Source of the DNA: Deltaproteobacteria bacterium | GTDB taxonomy: Bacteria > Desulfobacterota > Syntrophobacteria > Syntrophobacterales > Syntrophobacteraceae | NCBI GenBank assembly: GCA_021780695.1 | Contig: JAJXYD010000022.1 | Location: forward strand, 90,240 to 154,239 | Direction: 5' to 3' | Length of the DNA: 64,000 bases | Translations under genes and position numbers: made by a program | The notes under the pieces: model-generated | The model's input: the letters and a program-made list of their open reading frames with translations, nothing else | The model's database searches: none | What the model was told of the DNA's origin: nothing | Shown: positions 1 through 8,613 of the stretch, piece by piece | How positions within the stretch are numbered: the first letter of the stretch is position 1 | Layout: each line of letters opens with the position of its first letter

Positions 1-830
1 TTGCCGTCCCGATAGAGAAATACAACAACCGGGATGCGAGCAAGCGCTTAAAAAAACTGATCCAGCCTTTTATGTTGCGGCGGCTCAAGTCCCAGGTCCT
101 CGAAGAACTGCCTCCTCGAACGGAGGTTGTCCTAAAGGTGGAGATGAGCGCTGAAGAATGCGCATTTTATGAAGCCTTAAGGCGACAGGCCCTGGAAAAG
201 ATCGAAACCGACAGCGCCCCCGTTGCCCAGCAGCAATTCCAAATCCTGGCCGAAATAACGAAGTTAAGACAAGCGGCCTGCAATCCAAGACTGGTGATCC
301 CCGATACTTCGCTATCGAGTTCAAAACTTGAAGTTTTTGGAGAAATTGTCTCGGAGCTGCTGGAAAATCGGCATAAAGCCCTCATTTTCAGCCAATTCGT
401 CGGACATCTCAATCTAATCCGTGAATACCTGGATGATCGAAAAATCAGCTACCGTTATATCGATGGAAGCACACCGGCTAAAGAGCGCAAAGAAGAAGTC
501 GACCGTTTTCAGGCGGGCGATGGAGAGCTTTTCCTCATTAGCCTCAAAGCCGGTGGACTGGGGCTGAATCTTACCGCCGCCGACTACGTCATCCACATGG
601 ATCCCTGGTGGAATCCGGCAGTTGAAGACCAGGCATCCGACCGCGCCCATCGCATCGGCCAACAACGCCCGGTGACAATCTACCGGCTGGTGACCAAGGG
701 CACTATCGAGGAAAAGATCGTAAAGCTTCACCAGGAAAAAAGGGACCTTGCCGGAAGTCTGCTGGACGGAGGCGATATCAGCGGAAAAATTAGTGCCGAG
801 GAACTGCTCAGGCTAATCCAACAGAAATAG
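1..830 (+). CDS. SNF2-family helicase, C-terminal part (cut by window start)
   Basis: The reading frame is open from base 3 and runs into the window from upstream, so only the C-terminal part (about 275 residues) is present. The segment PIEKYNN...PFMLRRLK near the edge is the usual SNF2 bridge between the two RecA-like lobes. It is followed by the second lobe: KALIFSQF (motif IV region), LKAGGLGLNLTAAD (motif V) and DRAHRIGQ (motif VI). The end, with TIEEKIVKLHQEKR, is typical of bacterial HepA/SNF2 ATPases. Such proteins translocate on double-stranded DNA and remodel DNA-protein complexes. It lies 242 bp upstream of the mukFEB operon on the same strand; a functional link is possible but not shown. 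Family assignment is firm, precise role unknown. Confidence 0.93.
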   Translation, partial: AVPIEKYNNRDASKRLKKLIQPFMLRRLKSQVLEELPPRTEVVLKVEMSAEECAFYEALRRQALEKIETDSAPVAQQQFQILAEITKLRQAACNPRLVIPDTSLSSSKLEVFGEIVSELLENRHKALIFSQFVGHLNLIREYLDDRKISYRYIDGSTPAKERKEEVDRFQAGDGELFLISLKAGGLGLNLTAADYVIHMDPWWNPAVEDQASDRAHRIGQQRPVTIYRLVTKGTIEEKIVKLHQEKRDLAGSLLDGGDISGKISAEELLRLIQQK

Positions 831-1008
831 TTTGTCTGATAGTTTCTTTGTTCAACGGCTTTTCCGGTTTTAGGATTTTCGATGATGCCGCCCGGATTCC
901 CCCTGCGGTTCCAAAGCCCTATTTTCATAAAGGATCCCGAAAGGATACAACTCAGGGCTGTTATTCCTCAATCCTTCATGGTATTCCATTCGGCCTTAGA
1001 GAGGCTTT

Positions 1009-1034
1009 GACAACCGGCTAACTGGGCGGTTGTC
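1009..1034. promoter_or_regulatory. inverted repeat upstream of mukF
   Basis: GACAACCG (1009-1016) and CGGTTGTC (1027-1034) form a perfect 8-bp inverted repeat with a 10-nt spacer. It lies 39 bp before the mukF start and about 180 bp after the SNF2 stop. There is no T run after it, so it could be an operator, a leader hairpin or a weak terminator. The rest of 831-1072 shows nothing else I can support. Confidence 0.35.
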
Positions 1035-1072
1035 CCCTTCGGTTTAAATCCCTGCACAGGTTTGCCTATAAA

Positions 1073-2383
1073 GTGAAACATCTCAGTGTAGCCGATTCAA
1101 TCGCCAAAACGTGGTCCCTGGATTTTTCTCTCCAACTGGACCGGGAAGACGCCGCTTTTCTTGCGGGCATCCATACGTGGCTCGCCATAAATCCGGATCC
1201 CACAATGGATGAGGACCAGCTCCGAAACATCTACCGCATCGTCGGGGAAGTGGCCCACAGCGATCCATCCTCGATAGCCCTGCGGGCTACGAGCGCAATT
1301 GCCAGGCTTCGCGAGCAGCGCCTCATGGTTAGAACCGACACGGCCGGGGTAATAAGGGGCGGTGAATACTCCCTCTCGCTCATGGGCAATGCCATCGCCG
1401 AATGGTTTGGAGAGCAGGAGGGCCTTACCCGTAAAAGCCTTGAAATCATAATGACCCAAATCCGCGCGGGCCTTGGCCAGATCCACCTCGCAGCTGAAGC
1501 TGGAGGCGATGACGACCACTGGGAGTCCCAGGTGAGCGGGCCGCTCAAGCTCACCGTGGCCCAGTTGATCGAGGGCATCGAACGACGCCAGCAGGGCATG
1601 GATGTCCAGCAGGAACAAATCCGGGAGCGCATCGAGGCAACGCTTGAAGAAGATTGGTTTGAAGCGGTTGTCTCCTGTGAAAATCTGCTGGTGACTACCA
1701 GCGAGGCGCTCCAGGAACTCCACAAGGTCCTGATGCATGAAATCGAGGGGATGTCCTCGCTTCTTAGCGAAATAGAGGACCTGTGCGAGAAGGCTTTTAG
1801 ACCCGAAGCCGTTGAGGCTATCGAACATGTGCGAAGACAAATCGAAAGGATCGGCGCGTGGGGGGAAAATCGTTTCGCCACATGGTCGGAATACTATCAG
1901 AACGTCCACGAGTTCATACGGTCGGTGATAAGCGTCGATCCGGAGCGCGCCGTCCGCACAAGGCTTCGGGATGCCATAAAAGGTTACGGGCGACCTGTCT
2001 TCTGGTTTTTAAAGGTCGCCGACCAGGGACCATATATTCACTTGAGAACCGATTCGGATATCCGCCCCGCGCAAACAGTCGAGCGGGAACTAAAGCCGGT
2101 GGAACAAGAACTCGTTGACGCCGGAATTATGAGTCTGCCCCTCGACCGGATTGTCCAGGAGATCTCGAACAAGCTCCAAAGCAGCGGACAGGTCGAACTT
2201 CTGGATATCCTGGGCGAACTTCTTCCCCGCCACACCTTCCATGAAATCTACATTCTTGCCGGAGAACTCGCCGAATGGCTCATTCGCCAGGGCGTTCCCA
2301 TTCCGCTCCATGATCAGTCCTGGTATCGGGTGGGCAAGGGCATCGAGATACAGAAATTAACCGTGCGTCAGAGGAAATCGTAA
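1073..2383 (+). CDS. mukF: MukF, kleisin subunit of MukBEF condensin
   Basis: At 436 residues it is close to E. coli MukF (440). It aligns with that protein through its length as I remember it: an N-terminal winged-helix part with SLQLDREDAAFL, the block AEAGGDDDHWESQV with APLK-like GPLKLTVAQL, a helical segment with EEDWFEAVVSCENLL, and a C-terminal part with MSLPLDRIVQEI. MukF is the kleisin that dimerises at its N-terminus and links two MukB heads, recruiting MukE, in chromosome compaction and segregation. The start is GTG with only a weak upstream AGG; no ATG occurs in the first forty codons, so GTG is the best choice. It is followed directly by mukE (TAA then ATG with no gap), the same mukF-mukE-mukB order as in Enterobacteria. 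Confidence 0.93.
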   Translation: MKHLSVADSIAKTWSLDFSLQLDREDAAFLAGIHTWLAINPDPTMDEDQLRNIYRIVGEVAHSDPSSIALRATSAIARLREQRLMVRTDTAGVIRGGEYSLSLMGNAIAEWFGEQEGLTRKSLEIIMTQIRAGLGQIHLAAEAGGDDDHWESQVSGPLKLTVAQLIEGIERRQQGMDVQQEQIRERIEATLEEDWFEAVVSCENLLVTTSEALQELHKVLMHEIEGMSSLLSEIEDLCEKAFRPEAVEAIEHVRRQIERIGAWGENRFATWSEYYQNVHEFIRSVISVDPERAVRTRLRDAIKGYGRPVFWFLKVADQGPYIHLRTDSDIRPAQTVERELKPVEQELVDAGIMSLPLDRIVQEISNKLQSSGQVELLDILGELLPRHTFHEIYILAGELAEWLIRQGVPIPLHDQSWYRVGKGIEIQKLTVRQRKS

Positions 2384-3043
2384 ATGCATAGCGAAAGAGA
2401 CAGAACCTACAACTCCCTGGACCAGGTGATCCTTGATCCCCTGTTCCCGGGCATAGACCACCGGCTGCGAACCGGCGGTCATATAGACATGGACGATATC
2501 CGGTCCTATGAGTTCCTTCTGCAGTCCGAACCCTTTTTGCAGGTTTTCTACGAAGGCTACGACTGCCGGCTGGTAAACGGCCAGGAGGGCTATTTCTACC
2601 TTCTCTCGGAAGGAGATCTTCTGGGCCACAGACGCCTGAGCGGCGCGGAGATGCTCGTTGGCCAGGTCGTAGCACTGCTCCGCATGGACCCGGCCTACTT
2701 AAAAAAGGCGGGTCAGATCCCGATCGAGCAAATTCTCTCCCATCTCGAAATGCTTCTGGGCAGGCAAAGGCTTGCCGAAGTGCTTGCGCCAAGGACCCGC
2801 GGACGGGATGCGGAAATGGACAACCGAAAGATAAGAGAGGCCGTGGATAAGGCCATAAACGGACTCGCCCGCCTGGGATTTATCGCCCTCGATCGCGCAA
2901 ACGAATCCGTCATTGCGGCCCGCTCCATTGCGCGCTTTACCGAACCGGTTCGGGATGCGCAAGAGATGTCTTTGGCCCTCGAAGAACTGATCAAGCTCGG
3001 AGAAGTGGAACTCGATGATGAAGAGCAACAGAACGAGAATTGA
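2384..3043 (+). CDS. mukE: MukE, winged-helix subunit of MukBEF condensin
   Basis: 219 residues, against about 234 in E. coli. The N-terminal block DPLFPGIDHRLRTGGHI corresponds to NPLFPALDSALRSGRHI of E. coli MukE, and EGYFYL, AEMLVGQVVALL and the internal DNRKIREAV segment also match. The C-terminus is acidic (ELDDEEQQNEN), as in known MukE. MukE binds MukF and modulates MukB ATPase and DNA binding. It starts at the base after the mukF stop and overlaps the mukB start by 29 bp, so the three are co-translated. Identification rests on remembered family sequences but is consistent over the whole protein. Confidence 0.93.
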   Translation: MHSERDRTYNSLDQVILDPLFPGIDHRLRTGGHIDMDDIRSYEFLLQSEPFLQVFYEGYDCRLVNGQEGYFYLLSEGDLLGHRRLSGAEMLVGQVVALLRMDPAYLKKAGQIPIEQILSHLEMLLGRQRLAEVLAPRTRGRDAEMDNRKIREAVDKAINGLARLGFIALDRANESVIAARSIARFTEPVRDAQEMSLALEELIKLGEVELDDEEQQNEN

Positions 3044-6000
3044 GAGTTTGGTGCTTATCAACTGGAACGGCTTTTTCTTCCAGCGTTTCCAGATGGATGC
3101 CGGCGTTACGGCCCTGGAGGGAGAAAACGGGGCGGGAAAGACTACCGTTATGATTGCGGCCTTCGTGGCGCTTCTTCCCGACCAGAGGCTGCTCCAGTTT
3201 CGAAACGTCTCCGATGCGGGAGGTATCGAAGGCGACCGAGGTCTTTTCGGCCGCCTTGGCCAAAGAGGCACCGCCTATACGCTCCTTGAACTTGGCGCCC
3301 AGGAGGGCAAACGGGTGCTTGCGGGCGTAATGCTCAGAAAAAAAGCCTCTCCCAGCCTCGAACTCACCCCTTTCATAGTCGAGGGGCTGCCGGCCGATTT
3401 ATCCCTGCAGCAGATCCTGCTCATCCGGGAGGGGGATACCGAACGGGTCCCGGAACTCTCGGAGCTTTCCCGCAGGCTCGTGCAAACCGGGGCCTCCTTT
3501 AGCGTCTGCGAATCGGTTGGCCAGTATACCTCGGGTCTTTTCGACCTGGGGATTACCCCCATGCGGATGGAAGCCTACGTGGAGCGCGAAAAGTTTAACC
3601 GCATGCTCCAGACAAGCATGTACGGCGGCTTATCGGGCTCGATCCAAAAGGGGCTAAGAAACTATCTTCTGGCCGAAGACCAGTCGCTGAGAAACCATGT
3701 GGCCCGAATGCGCGATAACCTCGACGCCTGCAGGCTCACGCGCCGGGAAATCTCTTCGGCCGAAAGCAAGTACCAGGTAATCGAGGGAATTTTCAAATCC
3801 GGCTACGGCATGCTCGAATCCGCCTTCCACGGCGCAAGGCTTCGGCTGCTTAATCTCAAACAGATTGCCGATGCGGCCAGAAGTGAACATCTGAGCCGAA
3901 AAGCCGAGGTTTCAAAACTGAGGACGCGGTTAGGCGAACTCGAGGGCAAACACGCGCGGCTAACTTGCGAACTCGACGAAAAACAACGCGACCAGTCAAG
4001 GGCCGAAGACCTGGTACGCGATCGCAAACAAGCGTTAAAAACCGCCCTCGAAATCGAAAAGATTTCCAGGACTTTCGATGTGGCCAAAGAGGATTTGGAG
4101 CAAAGCGGACAAAAAGTCAGAAGCCTTGAGAAAAAATATCGGGATTTGCAGGCAAGGGTCGAAGACCTTACCGCCCAAAAGGACCAGACGGCCGAAGGGC
4201 TCTCGGATGCCTCCAAGGCCTGGGAGCAGATCTCGCGCAATGTGGCCCTCTTTAAACTGGCGCACCAAAACCTGCAAGATTGCCGAAAGGCTCTTCCCGG
4301 CCATGAAGTGAATGCCGCAAACGCCCCGGCTCTTTTGCAACAGTGCCGTCAGGAGTGGGCAAAGGCGCTTGAGACCAAAACGGCCATTGAGCGGGAACTC
4401 GAATCCCTTGGCTCACGTTTAAAAGCCTACGAGGAAACCCTCCAGGCCCTCTCCAGCGCTTCGGGGAAAAAAGTCTTGCGGGAAAACGGCCTCCAAACGG
4501 CCAGGGAACTCGAAGAAGATTTCCGAAAGATGGAGCTTTTGGTAAGGCAGGCCCCAAGCATAACCGAAGAGTTCAAAAGATCGGCCGCAAGGGCTGAGCG
4601 GCAGCAAGCCGTGCGCAAAAAATCCTCATTTCTGGAAAATATGGGAGAAAAGGTCGCGAGCGCTAACGACTTGCGCTCGCTCTTTGGAGCCGTTCAAAAT
4701 GAATTGAGCGGCTTTGCCGAGGAACGCTCCGCTCTTCAGGATCTCCTCGCCTCGCTAAGGGAAGAAAAAGTGCGCCTCGATCAGCAAATCGGGCGCCTGG
4801 GCCCCGAGGCTTCCGAATGGAAGCAGGCGATGTCGATCGCGGCAAAGCTCGAAGCCCTTCTATCGGCAAAGATTACCGACGGGCCATCTCTTGAAAGCTT
4901 CGAGGAGCGGGTCCGGGCCGACCTGGAATCTGTTGGCGGCCGCCTTAGGCTTCTTCATAAAGATAGGGAACTTGCCGTCTCGAAAGTCTCCGAACTCGAA
5001 TTTGGAGGCGGCCGCCTCGATGAGGCCATCCTCAGACTTCGGGACCTGGTCGATGGAGCCCTTGCCGCCGAACTCTACGACGATACACCGGAAAAGGACG
5101 CCCCGGCCCTGGAAGCACGGCTTGGACCCCTGTTCGGGGCCATCTTGGTAGAAGACATCCCCCAGGCCGCCGAGATAATCTCCAGGGAACCCGACCGTCC
5201 CGAGCACATCTGGCTTGTCGAGGCAGGGACCCTCAAGGGAGTGCCGGACGGAAAACCCTATCCGGCAGCCGAACTTGTAAAAATGGGCGATGCCTACCGG
5301 CTGTCCCGTCACCCGGAAAGACCGGCCGTTGGCCGCGCGGCCCGCGAGCGTGAAATTCAGAGGCTTAAGGCTTACCTCGAAAGCCTTACGAGCGAAATTG
5401 AAACGGCTCGAAACGAAGAGGCCCGTTTGCTCGAAGTAATCGAAAAAGTCGGGTTGCTAAAGAGGCACTATAGATTCCTGGGCGCGGTTGACCCCGGGCA
5501 AACCATTGCGGGCATCCAGGAGCGGCTGGCCGAAATTGAAGCCCAAACCCTTCCGGCTAAAAAGCGCGTCGAGGAGATTGCTTCGCTTATCAGAGCCCGC
5601 CGCGAGCTTTCAAACGAGATCGGGAAAATCCTGCCTGACGCGGATCTTCTCGATGAAGAAGACTGGCTTGCAAAATCAATCGAGTTAAAGAGGCAGCTAA
5701 AACACGCGGAAGAGGCCCGAACTCGAATCGAATCGATCCGGCGGGCCGTGGAACGTGTAAGGGCAGGCATCTATGACCTGGAAAATCCCCCCCCGCCCCC
5801 CCGGGCTCTGGCGCAGCGAAAAGAGGAGCTCTCAAAAGCCGAGGCCGTACTCCAATACTGGTCCAGGGGCCGCGATCTGCTGATCACCCTGATCGATCGC
5901 ATCCCGCACCTCGCGTTTCAGGACCAGGAAAAAGTCCTGGGCGAACATCATAGTGCCTTCGAAGAGTTAAAAAATCAAAAAAGAGTCCTCGACAGGGAGC

Positions 6001-7424
6001 TTGAGGTCTCAAGGCGCGCACTCGCGGAGGCCGACCGGGAATACAGCCTGGCTCGCGAAGAGTTTAACTCCTTCGATGCAAAGTCCAAGGGACTGTTTGA
6101 AAAGCTTGAAAATCTGAAAAATGATCTTTTGAGCAGCGGAGAGGACGGGAGCAAACAAAGCCTGGAGGATGCCGAAAACTTAAGGTTAAAAATGGGCGCG
6201 GAGTTTAAGTCCGTCCAAAAGGCCGAAAGGGAAGTCGGAAACGAGCTCATTCGAGCCGAAAAGGACATGGAAATCGGCATGGCAAGGGTCGCCGAAGCCA
6301 GAGCCAAAAGGACAAAATGTTTAAAAGAGCTCTTGCCTAACTGGCGGGCCTGGATGAGCCTTAGACACACCGTAATGCGCCAGGGCCTCTTTGAGCGCTT
6401 GATGGAGCCTGCGGTTATAGCCTCCTACGAGCAGAAGACCTCCACTCTGGCCTTCGAGGATGCCTCGAGGCGCCAGGGAGAGCTCAAAAATATCCTAAAG
6501 ACTATCTCCGAGGCCGAGGAACTTCGCCAGGAGTTGGAAAAGCCTTTTGAGACCAGGGATAGCCTCATGGGGCGAGCCTTCCTCAATCTGGAAGCATGGT
6601 TTATGATTCGCCGGTTCCTTGAAAGAAGCACCCCGCGCGACATCACCCAGGCCGATGACCCCGAAATCGCCGTAAAACAGATAGGCGGCTACCTTATAAG
6701 GCTGCGCGAAAGACTAGACGATCAGCAGCGGCAATTGCGTCAGCGCTCCGATGCGGTGGCAAACAGCATCCGCAATCGCATCCGCATAGAAGAGCGCCAG
6801 GTCCAGCAGCTAAACAGAAGGCTCGAAGCCGTAAGCTTTGGGACCATCGCGGGCATACGCATCTATCTTGACCGGGTCGAAAGCATGCAAAGACTCCTTA
6901 CCGGTTTGCAGGTCCAAAAAGAGCTTTTCAACTCCCACATCTCCCTTGAGGAGGCCATGTCCGAACTCTACAGGCAGGTTGGAGGCGGTCAGATCCGGGG
7001 CGATCAGCTTCTTGACTATCGCGAATACGTCCGTATGAGCGTAGAGGTTCGCAGGTTTGGAACCGACAAGTGGATAAAGGCCTCATCCAATACACTGTCT
7101 ACCGGGGAGTCTATCGGCGTAGGCGCAGCCGTTCTCATGGTGATTCTGGATGCCTGGGAGCATCAGGCCGTCCTCTTTAGAGGAAAACGCGATGTGGGAA
7201 GCGTTCGCTTCCTTTTTCTGGACGAGGCCGCGCGGCTTAGCCCCAAATCCTTCGACACCCTGGGGGAGTTTTGCGAAAGCATGGACCTCCAGCTTCTCGT
7301 TGCCGCCCCTTCGGCCGACAGGGCGCGCCGGGGTACAGCCTACCGGCTGGTGCGACGCATAGATGAAAGGGGCGCCGAAGAAGTCGTTGTGCGCGGGCGG
7401 CGCTTCACCGGGCAATTCGAATAG
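3015..7424 (+). CDS. mukB: MukB, SMC-like ATPase of MukBEF condensin
   Basis: 1469 residues; E. coli MukB has 1486. The N-terminus reads SLVLINWNGFFFQRF, the MukB signature, followed by Walker A GENGAGKTT near residue 40. Long coiled coils flank a MukB-type hinge (around residues 640-770, with LYDDTPEKDAPALEARLGP and HIWLVEAG, matching IYDDVSLEDAPYFSALYGP of E. coli). The C-terminal head has the ABC signature LSTGESIGVG near residue 1360 and Walker B RFLFLDEAARL near 1397. This is a true MukB, not a shorter MksB or Wadjet JetC. Start: ATG at 3015 or the adjacent ATG at 3018, behind GGAGAAGTGG inside the end of mukE. It acts on DNA as the motor and loop-forming subunit of the condensin. Confidence 0.96.
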   Translation: MMKSNRTRIESLVLINWNGFFFQRFQMDAGVTALEGENGAGKTTVMIAAFVALLPDQRLLQFRNVSDAGGIEGDRGLFGRLGQRGTAYTLLELGAQEGKRVLAGVMLRKKASPSLELTPFIVEGLPADLSLQQILLIREGDTERVPELSELSRRLVQTGASFSVCESVGQYTSGLFDLGITPMRMEAYVEREKFNRMLQTSMYGGLSGSIQKGLRNYLLAEDQSLRNHVARMRDNLDACRLTRREISSAESKYQVIEGIFKSGYGMLESAFHGARLRLLNLKQIADAARSEHLSRKAEVSKLRTRLGELEGKHARLTCELDEKQRDQSRAEDLVRDRKQALKTALEIEKISRTFDVAKEDLEQSGQKVRSLEKKYRDLQARVEDLTAQKDQTAEGLSDASKAWEQISRNVALFKLAHQNLQDCRKALPGHEVNAANAPALLQQCRQEWAKALETKTAIERELESLGSRLKAYEETLQALSSASGKKVLRENGLQTARELEEDFRKMELLVRQAPSITEEFKRSAARAERQQAVRKKSSFLENMGEKVASANDLRSLFGAVQNELSGFAEERSALQDLLASLREEKVRLDQQIGRLGPEASEWKQAMSIAAKLEALLSAKITDGPSLESFEERVRADLESVGGRLRLLHKDRELAVSKVSELEFGGGRLDEAILRLRDLVDGALAAELYDDTPEKDAPALEARLGPLFGAILVEDIPQAAEIISREPDRPEHIWLVEAGTLKGVPDGKPYPAAELVKMGDAYRLSRHPERPAVGRAAREREIQRLKAYLESLTSEIETARNEEARLLEVIEKVGLLKRHYRFLGAVDPGQTIAGIQERLAEIEAQTLPAKKRVEEIASLIRARRELSNEIGKILPDADLLDEEDWLAKSIELKRQLKHAEEARTRIESIRRAVERVRAGIYDLENPPPPPRALAQRKEELSKAEAVLQYWSRGRDLLITLIDRIPHLAFQDQEKVLGEHHSAFEELKNQKRVLDRELEVSRRALAEADREYSLAREEFNSFDAKSKGLFEKLENLKNDLLSSGEDGSKQSLEDAENLRLKMGAEFKSVQKAEREVGNELIRAEKDMEIGMARVAEARAKRTKCLKELLPNWRAWMSLRHTVMRQGLFERLMEPAVIASYEQKTSTLAFEDASRRQGELKNILKTISEAEELRQELEKPFETRDSLMGRAFLNLEAWFMIRRFLERSTPRDITQADDPEIAVKQIGGYLIRLRERLDDQQRQLRQRSDAVANSIRNRIRIEERQVQQLNRRLEAVSFGTIAGIRIYLDRVESMQRLLTGLQVQKELFNSHISLEEAMSELYRQVGGGQIRGDQLLDYREYVRMSVEVRRFGTDKWIKASSNTLSTGESIGVGAAVLMVILDAWEHQAVLFRGKRDVGSVRFLFLDEAARLSPKSFDTLGEFCESMDLQLLVAAPSADRARRGTAYRLVRRIDERGAEEVVVRGRRFTGQFE

Positions 7425-7436
7425 GCCCGGCAGGCC

Positions 7437-8426
7437 TCATGCCTCAAGCCTTGCAAACCGCTCCCGGTATTCCCTTGGAGATAAGCCCGTCAGTTTTCTA
7501 AAAAGGCGCCGGAAGGAGTTGCTGTCTTCGTATCCCACCTGGCATGTAATCGCATCGACTGTTTCCTGGGTGGTTTCAAGCTTTTGCTTGGCCGCCTCTA
7601 TCCTGAGCCGTTGCAGATAGGCCAGAGGGGAATCTCCCGTGGCTCTTTTAAAACGCCTTTTGAAATGGCGGGGGCTGATGCCAAGGTCTGTGGCCAGCTC
7701 GTCCAGGGAAAAGGTCTCCGTGAGGTTGCATTCCATATGCGTCTGGGCTTGCAGGATTTTTTGGTCTGTGTGATTTTTCTGAAAATCGAAGATAAAGTAG
7801 GGCGATTGGCTTCGCATCCCCGAATCAACCAGCAGGGATTTGGCGCAGCAAAAGGCCAGTTCCTCCGAGCCAAATTTTTTTATCAGGTATCGGCACAGAT
7901 CCAGAAAGGAAGTCGTAGCCCCCGAGGTAATCAACCCGCCGTCTACGCAAAGAATCTTTTCCCGCTCCAGCTTCACCTCGGGGTAGAGTTTTTTAAAATG
8001 ACGGGCGTATACCCAGTTGGTGGTAGCCGTTTTCCCGTTTAAAAGCCCCGTTTCGGCCAGAAGAAAAGTCCCCGTGCAGGTCGCCCCTATCAGGGTGTGT
8101 TTGGCGTACCGGCAGTGAAGCCAGGCCAAAAGCTCCTCAGAGACGTTTCCAATAAATTCGAAGGGCGGCAAAAAGGCCGGAAGCAGTATGAAATCGGTTT
8201 CCTCCACTTCCGCAAGTGAGCGATGGGGCTTAATCCAGACCCCACCGTAGCCAATGACCGCATTGCCGTCGATACTGACAAGATCCCAGGAAAACAGACC
8301 CGCCGAATCTTTTTTGTCCTTTTCCAGGTTTTGGCGCCACAGGTTGGCCATGGCAAGAGCGTCCATGGGGCCGAAAATGCTCGACATCGAACAATTCGGG
8401 TAGATAAGCAGGGTTATATGGGCCAT
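7437..8426 (-). CDS. GlxA-type AraC family regulator (DJ-1/PfpI domain + HTH)
   Basis: An N-terminal DJ-1/PfpI-like domain (roughly residues 1-190) contains GATCTGTFLLAETGLLNGKTATTNW, here the usual amidase-like elbow around Cys-Thr-Gly. It is followed by an AraC/XylS DNA-binding domain with two helix-turn-helix units: FSLDELATDLGISPRHFKRRFK and the signature VGYEDSNSFRRLFRKLTGLSP. This is the architecture of GlxA/ArgR-type activators. Two ATGs are possible; I prefer the one at 8426 (329 aa), as AAGGA (8435-8439) sits 8 nt before it, rather than the ATG at 8444. It is convergent with mukB, 12 bp apart, and divergent from the FadH-like gene at 8614, which it may regulate. The inducer is unknown. 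Confidence 0.9.
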   Translation of the reverse strand: MAHITLLIYPNCSMSSIFGPMDALAMANLWRQNLEKDKKDSAGLFSWDLVSIDGNAVIGYGGVWIKPHRSLAEVEETDFILLPAFLPPFEFIGNVSEELLAWLHCRYAKHTLIGATCTGTFLLAETGLLNGKTATTNWVYARHFKKLYPEVKLEREKILCVDGGLITSGATTSFLDLCRYLIKKFGSEELAFCCAKSLLVDSGMRSQSPYFIFDFQKNHTDQKILQAQTHMECNLTETFSLDELATDLGISPRHFKRRFKRATGDSPLAYLQRLRIEAAKQKLETTQETVDAITCQVGYEDSNSFRRLFRKLTGLSPREYRERFARLEA

Positions 8427-8460
8427 CGGAATTTTCCTTCGCATGCGAAGATGTCATTTA

Positions 8461-8486
8461 TGGCATGGTATTTGTCGGATATGCCA
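8461..8486. promoter_or_regulatory. dyad in AraC-regulator/reductase intergenic region
   Basis: TGGCAT (8461-8466) and ATGCCA (8481-8486) form a short dyad between the two divergent genes. It could be an operator for the GlxA-type regulator, but the arms are only 6 bp and this may be chance. Confidence 0.2.
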
Positions 8487-8613
8487 CTTTATCTTTTCAC
8501 TGTCAAACTCTAAAGTGTTTTGAATTCAAAACCGAAACCATGTGGGTAATATCCGGTTTCCAGATAAAAAATGCTCTCTTGGGTACATCAAATAAATATA
8601 AAGGAAATAGGAC

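Noticed and set aside
1036..1060. tRNA-like T-loop text GGTTTAAATCC
   Set aside because: The flanking bases cannot form a T stem or acceptor stem.
1073..7424. Wadjet/MksBEF defence system
   Set aside because: Subunit lengths and the MukB hinge fit MukBEF, and no JetD nuclease follows.
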